Assembly (NCBI GenBank): GCA_021776685.1
Contig: JAJFFJ010000043.1
Coordinates: forward strand, 124,001 to 188,000
Origin: Alphaproteobacteria bacterium
GTDB taxonomy: Bacteria > Pseudomonadota > Alphaproteobacteria > Bin65
DNA length: 64,000 nucleotides
Direction of reading: 5' to 3'
Shown here: positions 36,430 through 45,974 of the stretch, in pieces
Layout of the letters: each line of letters opens with the position of its first letter
Position numbering within the stretch: the stretch's first letter is position 1
Position numbers and translations under genes: made by a program
The notes under the pieces: model-generated
What the model saw: only the letters and a program-made list of their open reading frames with translations
Told to the model about the DNA's origin: nothing
Database searches by the model: none

Positions 36430-37218
36430 ATGCCCCGGATTTCAGGATCACATCAGGGAGACGGCATCCAGGCGGTGCTGCTCGCGTTTGGGATTCTGGA
36501 ATTTCTGGCCCAGCAGCGAGGCGCTGTCGGCGTGACAGATCTCTCTCAACATTTCGGCACGACGAAGAGCCGGGTTCACCGCCACCTACAGACATTGATG
36601 GTTGGTGGCTACGTCACCCAGGATGAGGAAAGTGAGCGATATCGAGTAAGCGCCCGCTTGATGGCGATGGGCGAGGTGGTGGGTCAAAATTTTGATTTGC
36701 CGGCCGTGGCGCGGCCGGCCATGGACGATCTGCGGGCCCGGCTAGGGCACAGCGTGGCGGTCAGTGTGCCAGAAAAGGACGGCACCCGGATTGTCGCCGT
36801 GGTCAGGGGCGGTTCGAATGCGGAGATCGGGGTGCGTCCTGGATCGTTATTGCCTTTGCATGCATCCGCCCAAGGCAAGCTGTGCCTTGCTTATGGCAGC
36901 CGCGACCTGAGGCAGAAGGTGATATCGGCAAAACTCGAGAGGCCAACACCTCACACCATCACGGACGGCAAGGCCCTTGATGCAGAAATCTCGGCGGTAA
37001 AAGCGCGAGGCTGGGCGACCGCTGCTGAGGAAGCCGTCGTCGGCCTTAATGCCTTGGCGGCGCCTGTGTTCGGTGCATTTGGTGAATGCGCCGGCGCCAT
37101 TGCCATTGTCGATTCGATACAGTTTATCGCCAAGAAACCAAATGCCGACCAAATCAGATTTGTGGTAGCGGCGGCGGAGCAGGTCTCTGGTGCGCTGGGC
37201 GCGCGGGAGGCCTCGTGA
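36430..37218 (+). CDS. IclR family transcriptional regulator
   Basis: A 262-residue IclR-type regulator. The N-terminal winged helix covers about 15-80 (LLAFGILEFLAQQRG, TDLSQHFGTTKSRVHRHLQTLM). The C-terminal effector domain contains LPLHASAQGKLCLAY and ARGWATAAEEAVVGLNALAAPVFG. It is the only regulator of its kind in the 30-46 kb run and lies between the DUF6282 operon and the TRAP transporter, so it most likely controls both. The inverted repeat at 33595-33615 is the best candidate target. Effector unknown, probably the aromatic or heterocyclic substrate or an intermediate. Confidence 0.92.
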   Translation: MPRISGSHQGDGIQAVLLAFGILEFLAQQRGAVGVTDLSQHFGTTKSRVHRHLQTLMVGGYVTQDEESERYRVSARLMAMGEVVGQNFDLPAVARPAMDDLRARLGHSVAVSVPEKDGTRIVAVVRGGSNAEIGVRPGSLLPLHASAQGKLCLAYGSRDLRQKVISAKLERPTPHTITDGKALDAEISAVKARGWATAAEEAVVGLNALAAPVFGAFGECAGAIAIVDSIQFIAKKPNADQIRFVVAAAEQVSGALGAREAS

Positions 37219-37354
37219 TGAAATTGCATGCTTATTGTTCAAAGTCTTTATTCTGTGGCGCATCGAGCGTCGCGAATTTCATTCGTTTGGTTGTTTTCCA
37301 TCAACCGTGGGTCGGGCGAACCGACCAGACCTTAGCAATCCAGGGAGAGAAGTG

Positions 37355-38362
37355 ATGTCCATATCGCGAACTATGACTGCGGTCGCTGCCGGTGTTGCGG
37401 CGTCCGTCTTGGCCGTCCCATCCAGTCAGGCCCAGACCTACACTTTCCGCGTCGCCCACGGCGCATCGACCAAACACCCGCTCCACCAGTATGTGGAGAT
37501 GTACAAAAAGCTCGTCGCCGAAAAAACCAAAGGGCGGGTGAAGATCGTCATTTTCGGTAATCGCAAGCTTGGCGGCGACAAGGACGTTCTTCTCGGCGTC
37601 AAGGCCGGCACCATCGACGGCGGTCTGGTATCGTCGGTGCTGTTTGCACTTATCGTCCGCAAGAGCTCTTTCGACGCCTTGCAACTGCCCTTCGTGGTGT
37701 CGAATTACGACAACCTTGCCAAGATGCTGACGTCACCGGCCGCGAACAAGATGCTGGCGTCGCTGGACGACATCGGTATCAAGGGCCTCGGTTTCGGCGA
37801 AGCCGGTATGCGGCACTTCCTGTCGAGCAAAGGTCCTGTGACCACGCTCGCGGGCTTCAAAGGGCTCAAGACCCGCATCGTGCCGGTGCCGTTGCACAAG
37901 GCGGTGTGGCAGGCGGTTGGCGCCAACCCGGTCGGCATCGCGTATGGGCAGGTCTATACGTCCATGCAGACCAAGGTGATCGATGCGGTTGAGTTCAACG
38001 CATCGTCGGTTCTGGCCGAGAACCTTTTTGAGAATGCCAAGCATCTGAGCCTCACCGGCCACTACTTCTGGCCGCTGGTGATGATCCATAACAAGGCCAA
38101 GTTCGACAAGCTGCCGAAAGACATTCAGGCGGCGATGATTGCAGCGGGCCGCGAAGCCACGGTCATGCACGTCAAATACGTGCGGGACGACGAGGCGTCG
38201 ACTCTGAACAAGCTCAAAGCAAAAGGCGTCAAGATCCATGCCTTCAAGGATCTGGCCAACATGCGCAAGCGCATGCAGCCGATCATCGCCAAGTGGATCA
38301 AGCGTGATCCGATCATTGCCGAATATGTCATGCAGGCTGGCAAGCTTGAGGCGGGCAAATAA
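37355..38362 (+). CDS. TRAP transporter substrate-binding protein (DctP family), system 1
   Basis: A 335-residue periplasmic binding protein. A signal peptide of about 26 residues ends PSSQAQTY. Typical parts are FRVAHGASTKHPLHQ, KGRVKIVIFGNRKLGGDKDVL, AGFKGLKTRIVPVPLH and NPVGIAYGQVYTSMQ, with a likely carboxylate-binding arginine in KTRIVP. Start 37355 has GGGAGAGAAGTG upstream and gives the clean signal peptide. It is followed by a cupin and then the two membrane subunits, DctQ and DctM. The ligand is probably an organic acid taken up for this cluster. Confidence 0.92.
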   Translation: MSISRTMTAVAAGVAASVLAVPSSQAQTYTFRVAHGASTKHPLHQYVEMYKKLVAEKTKGRVKIVIFGNRKLGGDKDVLLGVKAGTIDGGLVSSVLFALIVRKSSFDALQLPFVVSNYDNLAKMLTSPAANKMLASLDDIGIKGLGFGEAGMRHFLSSKGPVTTLAGFKGLKTRIVPVPLHKAVWQAVGANPVGIAYGQVYTSMQTKVIDAVEFNASSVLAENLFENAKHLSLTGHYFWPLVMIHNKAKFDKLPKDIQAAMIAAGREATVMHVKYVRDDEASTLNKLKAKGVKIHAFKDLANMRKRMQPIIAKWIKRDPIIAEYVMQAGKLEAGK

Positions 38363-38364
38363 AC

Positions 38365-38748
38365 GTGCCCGACAGTAAGGCTCATCGGTGGGACGGCCTT
38401 GATCGCGAGGTCGTCCGCCGTGGTGTCGAGCGCGTCGGTTTTAAGGGCGAGAATGTCCTGCTGGTGATGAACTGGCTCGATCCGGGGATGGAGGTCAATC
38501 CACACAGCCATCCCTTCGAGCAGGTTCTGCTGATCCTGCAGGGCAAAATGCGCCTCACTGTGGGCGACGACGTTCATGTGATTGAAGCGGGTGGCATGAT
38601 GCGAATCCCGCCGGACGTCATCCATTGCGGCGAGCCGATCGGTGACGAACAAGTGATCAATCTCGATGTTTTCTCACCGATTCGGGAAGATTATCGACAC
38701 TTGGTCGAATACCAGAAGGACGAATTCGAGGCCGTTACCGAAGGCTGA
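38365..38748 (+). CDS. small single-domain cupin protein
   Basis: A 127-residue cupin translated from GTG 38365, two bases after the TRAP binding protein stop. Metal-binding candidates are NPHSHPFEQVLLI and PPDVIHCGEP. The core runs from about residue 30 to 110. It is inserted inside the TRAP transporter genes, between the binding protein and DctQ, which suggests it acts on or senses the imported compound. No reaction can be named. The GTG start has GGCGGG nearby; there is no other sensible start. Confidence 0.8.
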   Translation: MPDSKAHRWDGLDREVVRRGVERVGFKGENVLLVMNWLDPGMEVNPHSHPFEQVLLILQGKMRLTVGDDVHVIEAGGMMRIPPDVIHCGEPIGDEQVINLDVFSPIREDYRHLVEYQKDEFEAVTEG

Positions 38749-38831
38749 TGCGGATTTAGACGGCGTGCGCGCACTGTCTTAGGGCATGCGCGTACCGCCG
38801 CGCCGCATCCCTGATGGGGGACATTGCGACC

Positions 38832-39449
38832 ATGGACCAACCCGGGGGCCAACCCGGCCAAACTGCCAGCCGCGGGCTGTTTGTCACCATCGCTCATGTC
38901 TACACGCGGGCGATGATGGCGCTCGGCTGCGGCTTGCTGGCCGCAACCGTCATCATCATGGGCGTTGAGGTTTTCTTCCGCTACGTGCTCAACGATTCGA
39001 TCATCTGGGCCGAAGAAATGTCGCGCTATCTGCTCATCTGGATGACGTTTCTTTTTCTTGGAATTGCCTACCAACGCGGCGAACTGATCACGCTTTCAAT
39101 GGTGCTACGCCGGGTGCCAAAGGCCGTTCATGTGATCTTCACCCTGGTGGCCTATGGGGCGAGCCTCGCAACGTTGGGGATTATCGTTTGGTTTGGCTTT
39201 GCTTTTGCAGAAGTCAATTCGATCCAGACCCTGCCGGCTTTTGACTTCATCTGGGCGTCGATTGCCGGGCCGGACGAGGAGGCGAATATCTCCGCCTGGT
39301 GGATTTACGCTTCGGTGCCGGTTGGTGCTGGCCTGTTGGCGCTGCACATGTTGATCGGTGGGGTGGTCCGGATCCGCCGCATCCTTGCCGACCTGCCCGT
39401 GTTCGTTGAGGATATGGAGCAGGAACCGATTGGCGAAGGGACACGCTGA
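38832..39449 (+). CDS. TRAP transporter small permease (DctQ family), system 1
   Basis: A 205-residue membrane protein with four main hydrophobic segments and the family motif FFRYVLNDSIIWAEEMSRYLLIWMTF after the first helix. Start 38832 was preferred to ATG 38814 because GGGGGA lies before it. An extra stretch between helices 3 and 4 (AFDFIWASIAGPDEEANISA) makes it slightly longer than many DctQ proteins. Its stop overlaps the DctM start by one base. Confidence 0.9.
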   Translation: MDQPGGQPGQTASRGLFVTIAHVYTRAMMALGCGLLAATVIIMGVEVFFRYVLNDSIIWAEEMSRYLLIWMTFLFLGIAYQRGELITLSMVLRRVPKAVHVIFTLVAYGASLATLGIIVWFGFAFAEVNSIQTLPAFDFIWASIAGPDEEANISAWWIYASVPVGAGLLALHMLIGGVVRIRRILADLPVFVEDMEQEPIGEGTR

Positions 39450-40732
39450 TGGGCCTGTTCCTCGGCAACTTCATCGCATTCATGGTCATCGGCGTGCCGA
39501 TTGCCATGGCGCTTGCCGTTGCGTGCACGGCCTATTTGATCATCACGGACAAAACGGATCTCCTGCTGGCCTTTCCGCAACACATGGTGGCCGGCGCCAA
39601 CCTCTCGATCCTGCTGACAATTCCGCTCTTCATCCTGGCTGGAAACATGATGAATGCTGGCGGCATTACGGACCGCATCGTCGGCGCGGCCAGGGCGCTC
39701 GTCGGGCATATCCGCGGCGGCCTTTCTCTGGTCAATGTGGTCGCCAGCATGTTCTTTGGCGGCGTCAGCGGCGCGGCGACTGCGGACAGTTCCGCGCTCG
39801 GCACCGTGCTTATCCCGGCGATGGTGAAAGAAGGCTACGACAAGGCCTATGCGGCAGCGTTGACCGCGGTCTCCTCTGTGATTGGACCGATCATACCGCC
39901 ATCAATCGCGATGATCATCTATGGCGTCCTTTCTCAGACCTCAATCGCCAAGCTTTTTCTTGCCGGCATTGTCCCCGGGATTTTGCTTGGGTTCAGCTTG
40001 ATGGGCTACGCATGGTATGTCGCCAGAAAGCGCGGCTACCCAACAATTCCAAAAGCGCCGGCGGTCGAAAGGGTGGTTGCGGTCGGCCGCGCAACGCCAG
40101 CCCTTCTGTTGCCAGTCATCATCCTGGGCGGCATCCTTTCCGGCGTCTTTACGCCCGTCGAATCTTCTGCCGTCGCTGTGATCTATGCCTTCCTGGTCAG
40201 CATGTTCCTGTACCGGACTCTGAAATTCAGCCAGCTGGGCAAGCCCCTTTGGGACGCCGTGATTCTAACTTCTGCGATCATGCTGATCGCCGCTGTCGCC
40301 AGGATGGTCAGCGTCGTTTTTGCCTATGATGATATCCCGGCTGAAGTGGCCAAGCTGCTGTTGTCGATCAGCACTGACAAGACGGTCCTCCTTCTGCTGA
40401 TCAACATGTTTCTGCTTTTCCTGGGCCTGTTCCTTGAGCCGCTGGCGGCAATGATCCTGGCGTTGCCGGTGTTGCTGGAGGTCATCGAACTGATCGGCGT
40501 CAACAAGGTTCACTTCGGAATCATCGTGGTGCTGAATCTGGTTATCGGTCTTGCGACGCCTCCGGTGGGATTGTGCCTGTTTATCGTGTGCGGGATTGGC
40601 AAAGTGTCTCTGGAAGCGGTCAGCCGCGCAGCACTGCCAATGTTGGGAATCTGCATCATCGTCTTGTTGCTCGTGACTTATTTCCCCGATCTCGTCCTCT
40701 TCATCCCGTCACTCTTCGAGACACGGGGCTGA
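39449..40732 (+). CDS. TRAP transporter large permease (DctM family), system 1
   Basis: A 427-residue membrane protein with about twelve hydrophobic segments. Conserved DctM segments include SILLTIPLFILAGNMMNAGGI, SMFFGGVSGAATADSSALG, SSVIGPIIPPSIAMIIYG and NLVIGLATPPVGLCLF. It forms the sodium-driven transport core with DctQ. It is followed after 54 bp by the flavoprotein gene, which may be in the same transcript. Confidence 0.93.
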   Translation: MGLFLGNFIAFMVIGVPIAMALAVACTAYLIITDKTDLLLAFPQHMVAGANLSILLTIPLFILAGNMMNAGGITDRIVGAARALVGHIRGGLSLVNVVASMFFGGVSGAATADSSALGTVLIPAMVKEGYDKAYAAALTAVSSVIGPIIPPSIAMIIYGVLSQTSIAKLFLAGIVPGILLGFSLMGYAWYVARKRGYPTIPKAPAVERVVAVGRATPALLLPVIILGGILSGVFTPVESSAVAVIYAFLVSMFLYRTLKFSQLGKPLWDAVILTSAIMLIAAVARMVSVVFAYDDIPAEVAKLLLSISTDKTVLLLLINMFLLFLGLFLEPLAAMILALPVLLEVIELIGVNKVHFGIIVVLNLVIGLATPPVGLCLFIVCGIGKVSLEAVSRAALPMLGICIIVLLLVTYFPDLVLFIPSLFETRG

Positions 40733-40786
40733 GGTGGCCAAACAATGCAAATCGTTAGGCGTCAGTCGCCTGACAGGAGCGAATGC

Positions 40787-41458
40787 ATGAACGTCTTCAT
40801 GGTCTATGCCCACCCGGAGCCGACATCTTTCAACGGTGCGCTGAAAGACCGGGCATTCGAAATCCTCACAGGGGCAGGGCACAATTTTGAAGTCACGGAC
40901 CTGTACGCGGAGGATTTCAATCCCCGTGCCGGTAGGCATGATTTTCAGGAAACGGCGGATCCGGCGAGGTTCGACTATCAGGTCGAGCAGAAACAGGCGG
41001 CAGAAGACGGCACTTTTTCGCCTGAACTCGCACGCGACCAAGAACGTCTGTTCTGGTGCGACTTGTTTATCCTCCAGTTCCCGCTCTGGTGGTTTGGTCC
41101 GCCGGCAATCCTGAAGGGATGGATTGACCGGACTCTGGCCTTTGGCCACCTTTACGACCATGGCCATCGCTATACCACAGGGCTGCTGAAGGGCAGAACC
41201 GGCATGGTGTCCGTCACCACCGGCGGGCCGGAAGAACGATTTGGCGGAGCGGAGAGCCTATACGACTCCCTCGATATCTATCTGAAGCCGCTCGAGTTTG
41301 GCTGCATCCAGTATTTGGGCATGGATTTGGCGGACCGGTTTGTGGCCTGGTCCGCCGGGCGCGTGGGCGACGATGGCCGCAAAGCCTACCTGGACCAATG
41401 GACGGACCAATTGCTGGCCGTCACCTCCGTTGAATCTACTGACCGCGCCGTCGCGTAG
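40787..41458 (+). CDS. NAD(P)H:quinone oxidoreductase/flavodoxin-like fold protein
   Basis: A 223-residue flavoprotein of the NQO1/KefF group. The N-terminal phosphate-binding loop is VYAHPEPTSFNGAL, FPLWWFGPPAILKGWIDR is the family core, and MVSVTTGGPEERFG follows. ACAGGAGCGA lies before ATG 40787; an in-frame start 42 bp upstream is weaker. Such enzymes reduce quinones or nitro/azo compounds with NAD(P)H, using FMN or FAD. Placed between the TRAP transporter and HyuA, it could reduce a quinone intermediate or protect against it. Confidence 0.88.
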   Translation: MNVFMVYAHPEPTSFNGALKDRAFEILTGAGHNFEVTDLYAEDFNPRAGRHDFQETADPARFDYQVEQKQAAEDGTFSPELARDQERLFWCDLFILQFPLWWFGPPAILKGWIDRTLAFGHLYDHGHRYTTGLLKGRTGMVSVTTGGPEERFGGAESLYDSLDIYLKPLEFGCIQYLGMDLADRFVAWSAGRVGDDGRKAYLDQWTDQLLAVTSVESTDRAVA

Positions 41459-41496
41459 CGCGCAGCCTTTATCTTACGAAAAGCAAGGAGAGCTCG

Positions 41497-43566
41497 ATGC
41501 CAGGTCATGCTTTGGCGGTGGATATCGGCGGCACGTTCACAGATGTCGTGCTGCGGGATTCACACGGACGGTGCTGGGTCGACAAGACCCTGACAACCCA
41601 TAACGACCTGTTGGAAGGCTTCTTCGCCGCCGTCGATCTCGCGATGGGCAAGGCGGGCGCCACTCCGGCGGATGTTGATGATGTGGTTGTGCACGCGACA
41701 ACGATCGTGACCAACGCGCTGATCGAGCGTAAGGGGCCGCCGACGGCGCTACTGGTCACAGAAGGATTCGGTGACGTTCTGTATATCCGGGACGAGCATC
41801 GATACGATATGTACGACCCGCTTATCGAATTTCCGGATCCGTTGGTGCCCCGGGAACGAACATTTGGCATCGCCGAACGGGTTTTGGCCGATGGCTCGAT
41901 CGAGGCGGGAATTGACGATGCGCAGGTGGCTGCGGTTGCCGCCAAGCTGAAATCGGCGGAGATCAGCTCGGTCGCCGTCTGTTTTCTGAACGCCTACAAG
42001 CAACCGGCCAACGAACAACGGGTTCGCGACATTCTGTTGGCGGAATTGCCTGACCTCTACGTCTCACTGTCCTCTGATGTGGCGCCGCAGATGCGCGAAT
42101 ATCTGCGCGCCTCCACAACAGTGGTCAATGCCTTCACCCAGCCAATTACGCGACCCTACCTAACGGCGCTCCGTGAAACATTGCAAAGCCGGGGCTTTCC
42201 CAACGAGCCGCTTATCATGTTATCGAACGGCGGGATCATCGGCGCGGACATTGCCGGGCGCTTCCCGGTGCGCATGATCGAATCCGGCCCTGCCGCGGGC
42301 GCGCTCGTGGCCAGCTTCTATGCAGAGAAGCTCGGCATTGATGACCTCATGTCATTTGATATGGGGGGGACCACTGCGAAGGCCTGCATCATTCAAAACC
42401 GGACGCCGCTGGTGGCAGGTTTATTCGAGGTAGATCGCCAGTATCGTTTTAAACCAGGCAGCGGGTTTCCCGTGACCATCCCTTCGATTGACATGATCGA
42501 AATTGGTGCAGGCGGTGGAAGTATCGCGCGGGTTGATTCCCTTGGCCTGATGAAAGTGGGGCCAGACAGCGCGGGCTCCGAACCGGGCCCGGTATGCTAC
42601 GGGCGGGGCGGAGATCGGCCCACTGTCACCGATGCCGACTTGATCCTGGGGTATCTCGATCCCAGCAACTTCCTGGGGGGCGACATGGCGCTCGACCTGG
42701 AAGGAGCAAAGGCGGTTGTCGGCGAGCTGGGGCAAAGCCTCAAGACCAACCTCGACGAAACGGCCTTGGGTGTGTTTCAGGTTGTTGGCGAGCAAATGGC
42801 GGCGGCGGCCAGGGCCCATGCGACGGATCGGGGGATCGATCCGCGCGGTCTGCCGGTCCTCGCATTTGGCGGCGCCGGGCCGGTTCACGCCAACTATGTG
42901 GCCGAGCTGCTCGAGAGCGATACGGTGATTTTTCCGCCTCTGGCAAGTGTTCTGTCCGCCTTCGGGACGTTGGTAACCCCCGCGCGACTCGATCTGGTTC
43001 GCGGCGCCTTGATCCGTATGGACCAGATCGATTGGGATCTTGTGGACGGCATCCTTGACGAGATCGAGGCAGAGGCGCGGTCCGCCCTGGTCGACGCCGG
43101 CATTGATCGTGATGCGGTCAGGTTCAGCTTCGGGGCCGATATGCGATATGTGGGCCAGGCCAACGAGGTCACCGTCGATTTTGCTGCCGACCCCCGAGAA
43201 TCCAGGGATATGGACGACGTCCGGCGCATTTTCGAAGACGCCTATGATCAGCTCTACGGCCTGCGGCTTAAGGATATGAAGGTCGAGATCGTCAGTTGGC
43301 GTGTGACGGCGGTCGGCCCGCCAGTAGATCGACAACGCGATGCGGACCTGCCGGCAACGGTGGCGGCGGCCAAAGGCGTTCGGCGGGCTGTTTTCAAATC
43401 CGGCGCGGTTGATGTCCCGGTTTTTGACCGCCCCGACCTGGCGGAGAATCAACAGGTCCCGGGCCCCGCAATCATCGAGGAACGTGAAACAACGATCATT
43501 ATTCTTCCCGGATGGACCGCGACGGTGGATTCGCTGGGATGTATTGTGGCCAGGCGAACCGCCTAG
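41497..43566 (+). CDS. hydantoinase A/oxoprolinase family protein (HyuA-like), copy 1
   Basis: A 689-residue ATP-binding subunit of the HyuA/5-oxoprolinase/acetone-carboxylase family. Key ASKHA-like segments are LAVDIGGTFTDVVLRD, HATTIVTNALIERKG, MSFDMGGTTAKACI and FGGAGPVHANYVAELL. AAGGAGAGCTCG precedes the ATG. HyuB follows; no gamma subunit is seen, unlike copy 2 at 57.9 kb. This points to N-methylhydantoinase-like ring-amide hydrolysis rather than carboxylation, but either is possible. The pair is downstream of the TRAP importer and a quinone reductase. Confidence 0.88.
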   Translation: MPGHALAVDIGGTFTDVVLRDSHGRCWVDKTLTTHNDLLEGFFAAVDLAMGKAGATPADVDDVVVHATTIVTNALIERKGPPTALLVTEGFGDVLYIRDEHRYDMYDPLIEFPDPLVPRERTFGIAERVLADGSIEAGIDDAQVAAVAAKLKSAEISSVAVCFLNAYKQPANEQRVRDILLAELPDLYVSLSSDVAPQMREYLRASTTVVNAFTQPITRPYLTALRETLQSRGFPNEPLIMLSNGGIIGADIAGRFPVRMIESGPAAGALVASFYAEKLGIDDLMSFDMGGTTAKACIIQNRTPLVAGLFEVDRQYRFKPGSGFPVTIPSIDMIEIGAGGGSIARVDSLGLMKVGPDSAGSEPGPVCYGRGGDRPTVTDADLILGYLDPSNFLGGDMALDLEGAKAVVGELGQSLKTNLDETALGVFQVVGEQMAAAARAHATDRGIDPRGLPVLAFGGAGPVHANYVAELLESDTVIFPPLASVLSAFGTLVTPARLDLVRGALIRMDQIDWDLVDGILDEIEAEARSALVDAGIDRDAVRFSFGADMRYVGQANEVTVDFAADPRESRDMDDVRRIFEDAYDQLYGLRLKDMKVEIVSWRVTAVGPPVDRQRDADLPATVAAAKGVRRAVFKSGAVDVPVFDRPDLAENQQVPGPAIIEERETTIIILPGWTATVDSLGCIVARRTA

Positions 43567-43589
43567 GTTGCGTGGACGGAGATAAAGCC

Positions 43590-45143
43590 ATGGACGGTAT
43601 TCGACTCGAAATTCTTTGGAGCAATCTGATCAGCATTGTCAGCGAGCAGGCGCGGGCGCTTCAGCGGATTGCGTTCAGCCCGGTCGTGCGCGAGGCGGGC
43701 GATCTGGCGGTTGGCATGTTTGATGCCGAGGGCCGCATGGTCGCCCAGGCGGTGACTGGCACGCCCGGGCACATCAACAGCCTCGCCGCCGCGGCCCGTA
43801 ATATCCTGGCGAAATATCCGACCGAAAACCTGGTCGATGGCGACGTGTTGATCGTCAATGACCCGTGGATTTCGGCTGGGCACTTTTTCGATATCACAAT
43901 CCTGACACCGCTCTTCTACAAAGGGCGGATAATCGCCTATTTCGGGTCGACGATTCACCACACTGATATCGGCGGCTACGGCGTCGGCGCCGGTGCCCGG
44001 GATGTCCACGAGGAAGGCCTGTGGATCCCGATCACTAAGCTCTACGAGGCAGGTGAGCCAAACGAGACCCTGCACGACATCATCCGCCACAATGTGCGGA
44101 CCCCCGACGCGGTGTTCGGGGACCTGGCAGCGCAGGTGTCCAGCGCGCGTATCGGTGCAGACCGGCTGGCAGGGTTGTGTGACCGAAACGGCCTCGACGA
44201 TATCGCTGACCTGGCCGAAGAGATCATCCAGCGCTCCGAGGATGCCACCCGACAATCGATCCGCGAGCTGCCAGGCGGTGTCTACTTCGGCGAGTGTCAG
44301 TTCGATATTCCGGGCGGCGCTGTTATTGATCTGAAGGCCAAGGTCACGGTGGACCACGATGCGGGCGAGGTGTTGATCGACTTTGATGGCAGTTCCGGCG
44401 CCAGCCCGCACGGCATCAATGTCGTGATGAATTACACCCATGCCTACAGCACCTTCGCGATCCGCAGCACGCTGAATCCCGATTTGCCCAATAATTTCGG
44501 ATCGCTTGCGCCCATCAAGGTCTCAGCGCCGAAGGGCTGCATCATTAATGCGGAATATCCATCGCCGGTGAATGCGCGCCACGTGGTGGGCATGTATGTG
44601 CCGTTTCCCATCTTGGATGCCCTGAAAGATATTGTGCCAGGGCGGGTCATTGCCGACAGCTCCGGTGCAGTGTGGACAATGCAGATCCAGGGCCGTGACC
44701 GCGAAGGCGTTTCCTTCACAAGCTCCATGTTCAACTACTCGGGCGGTATGGGCGCACGGCGGGATAAAAGCGGGCCTGCCGCGACCTGCTATCCCACCGG
44801 CGTGGCGGCAGTACCGGTTGAAGTGCTGGAGGCGTCAATCCCGATTCAGTTCACCGAAAAGCAGCTAAACCTCGGCTCTGGGGGCGATGGCGCTCAAAAA
44901 GGCGGCGATGGCCAGCGGATCGGATTCAAGATGCGTACCGGAAAGCCGTGGTTGTTGAACGCGATTCCCAGCAGACTGAATATCGCTGCGCGCGGTTTCA
45001 TGGGCGGAGAGGCTGGTGCCACCGGGCGTTTCCTGGTCGGCGGCAAACCGGTGAGTGAGGCGCGCAAAATCGAGGTCGCGGCAGAAGATGTGGTGACGCT
45101 GGAGACTCCGGGCGGCGGCGGATTCGGGGAAACACCACAATAA
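43590..45143 (+). CDS. hydantoinase B/oxoprolinase family protein (HyuB-like), copy 1
   Basis: A 517-residue partner of HyuA. Conserved parts are SNLISIVSEQARALQRIAF, REAGDLAVGMFDAEGRMVAQ, GHINSLAAAARNIL, VNDPWISAGHFFDITIL and FGSTIHHTDIGGYG, where the His/Asp groups probably bind metal. Start 43590 has CGGAGATAAAG upstream; a longer frame overlaps HyuA and lacks support. The C-terminus ends in the Gly-rich TLETPGGGGFG typical of the family. It acts with copy 1 of HyuA in the cytoplasm. Confidence 0.88.
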   Translation: MDGIRLEILWSNLISIVSEQARALQRIAFSPVVREAGDLAVGMFDAEGRMVAQAVTGTPGHINSLAAAARNILAKYPTENLVDGDVLIVNDPWISAGHFFDITILTPLFYKGRIIAYFGSTIHHTDIGGYGVGAGARDVHEEGLWIPITKLYEAGEPNETLHDIIRHNVRTPDAVFGDLAAQVSSARIGADRLAGLCDRNGLDDIADLAEEIIQRSEDATRQSIRELPGGVYFGECQFDIPGGAVIDLKAKVTVDHDAGEVLIDFDGSSGASPHGINVVMNYTHAYSTFAIRSTLNPDLPNNFGSLAPIKVSAPKGCIINAEYPSPVNARHVVGMYVPFPILDALKDIVPGRVIADSSGAVWTMQIQGRDREGVSFTSSMFNYSGGMGARRDKSGPAATCYPTGVAAVPVEVLEASIPIQFTEKQLNLGSGGDGAQKGGDGQRIGFKMRTGKPWLLNAIPSRLNIAARGFMGGEAGATGRFLVGGKPVSEARKIEVAAEDVVTLETPGGGGFGETPQ

Positions 45144-45204
45144 GGAGATTCCGCCATTTCATAGCCTGCCGACACCAGGGCAGCGTCCCCAGGGAGCGAA
45201 ACTC

Positions 45205-45951
45205 ATGATTTCCGTCTACAAGTCCGCGATCGTGACCGGCGCCTCCAGGGGTATTGGCGCGGCGGTGACCCGGGCCATGTGTTCTGCTGGTGTTGCGGTG
45301 ACTGCTGTCAGCCGCGGATCAAAGGCCCTTGATGATCTTGTCGCGGAAACCGGCTGCACTGCGCTTGCCCTGGATCTAGGGAATACCGATGAGGTTCTTG
45401 ATCGCCTCGCCACGGTCGATGCTGACATCCTGGTGAATAACGGTGGTGTCATGACCCAGTCGGCGCCCTTCGCCCAATTGGAGCGGGATGAAATTCATCA
45501 ATCGGTCGATGTAAATTTAAAGGGCACACTGGCAGCGACCAGAGCAGTTTTGCCAGGGATGATCCAGCGGCAGAGGGGACACCTGTTTTTCGTTACTTCC
45601 ATGTTCGGCCCCTATGCCGCGCCAAATGCAAGCGTCTATGCCGCGACAAAGGCGGGGGTCAGAGCCTTTGTCAATTGTCTGAGGCTGGAACTAGCCGGGA
45701 GTCGGGTTCGGGCAACCGAAATAGCGCCGGGGCGGGTGGAGACGGAGTTTTTCAGCGCCGCATTCGGTAACGATAAGGATGCAATGGCAGCGACACTGTT
45801 TGGCAAGCATCGTGCGCTGACGCCCCAAGATGTCTCCGACGCTCTGATGGGCGCGCTGCAAATGCCGGAGCATGCCGATGTTAACCGCATCGAGATCACG
45901 TCTACTGATCAGGCTTTGGGCGGGATGATCTACGCAGAGAAGCCAGAATAG
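45205..45951 (+). CDS. short-chain dehydrogenase/reductase
   Basis: A 248-residue classical SDR. NAD(P) motif is TGASRGIG, NNGG is the structural motif, and the catalytic set is Ser in VTSMFG and YAATK. The C-terminal PGRVETEFFSAAFG is as in 3-oxoacyl/alcohol dehydrogenase types. GGGAGCG stands before ATG 45205. It is the last plus-strand gene of the run and converges on the molybdenum hydroxylase genes. Substrate not known. Confidence 0.9.
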   Translation: MISVYKSAIVTGASRGIGAAVTRAMCSAGVAVTAVSRGSKALDDLVAETGCTALALDLGNTDEVLDRLATVDADILVNNGGVMTQSAPFAQLERDEIHQSVDVNLKGTLAATRAVLPGMIQRQRGHLFFVTSMFGPYAAPNASVYAATKAGVRAFVNCLRLELAGSRVRATEIAPGRVETEFFSAAFGNDKDAMAATLFGKHRALTPQDVSDALMGALQMPEHADVNRIEITSTDQALGGMIYAEKPE

Positions 45952-45974
45952 ACTGCTGCCACGTGAGGCAAAAA

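Noticed and set aside
42421-43452. 343-residue minus-strand frame opposite HyuA copy 1, and similar frames at 34007-34990, 57973-58932 and 59860-60831
   Set aside because: All are antisense to conserved genes with motifs; no independent evidence of translation.
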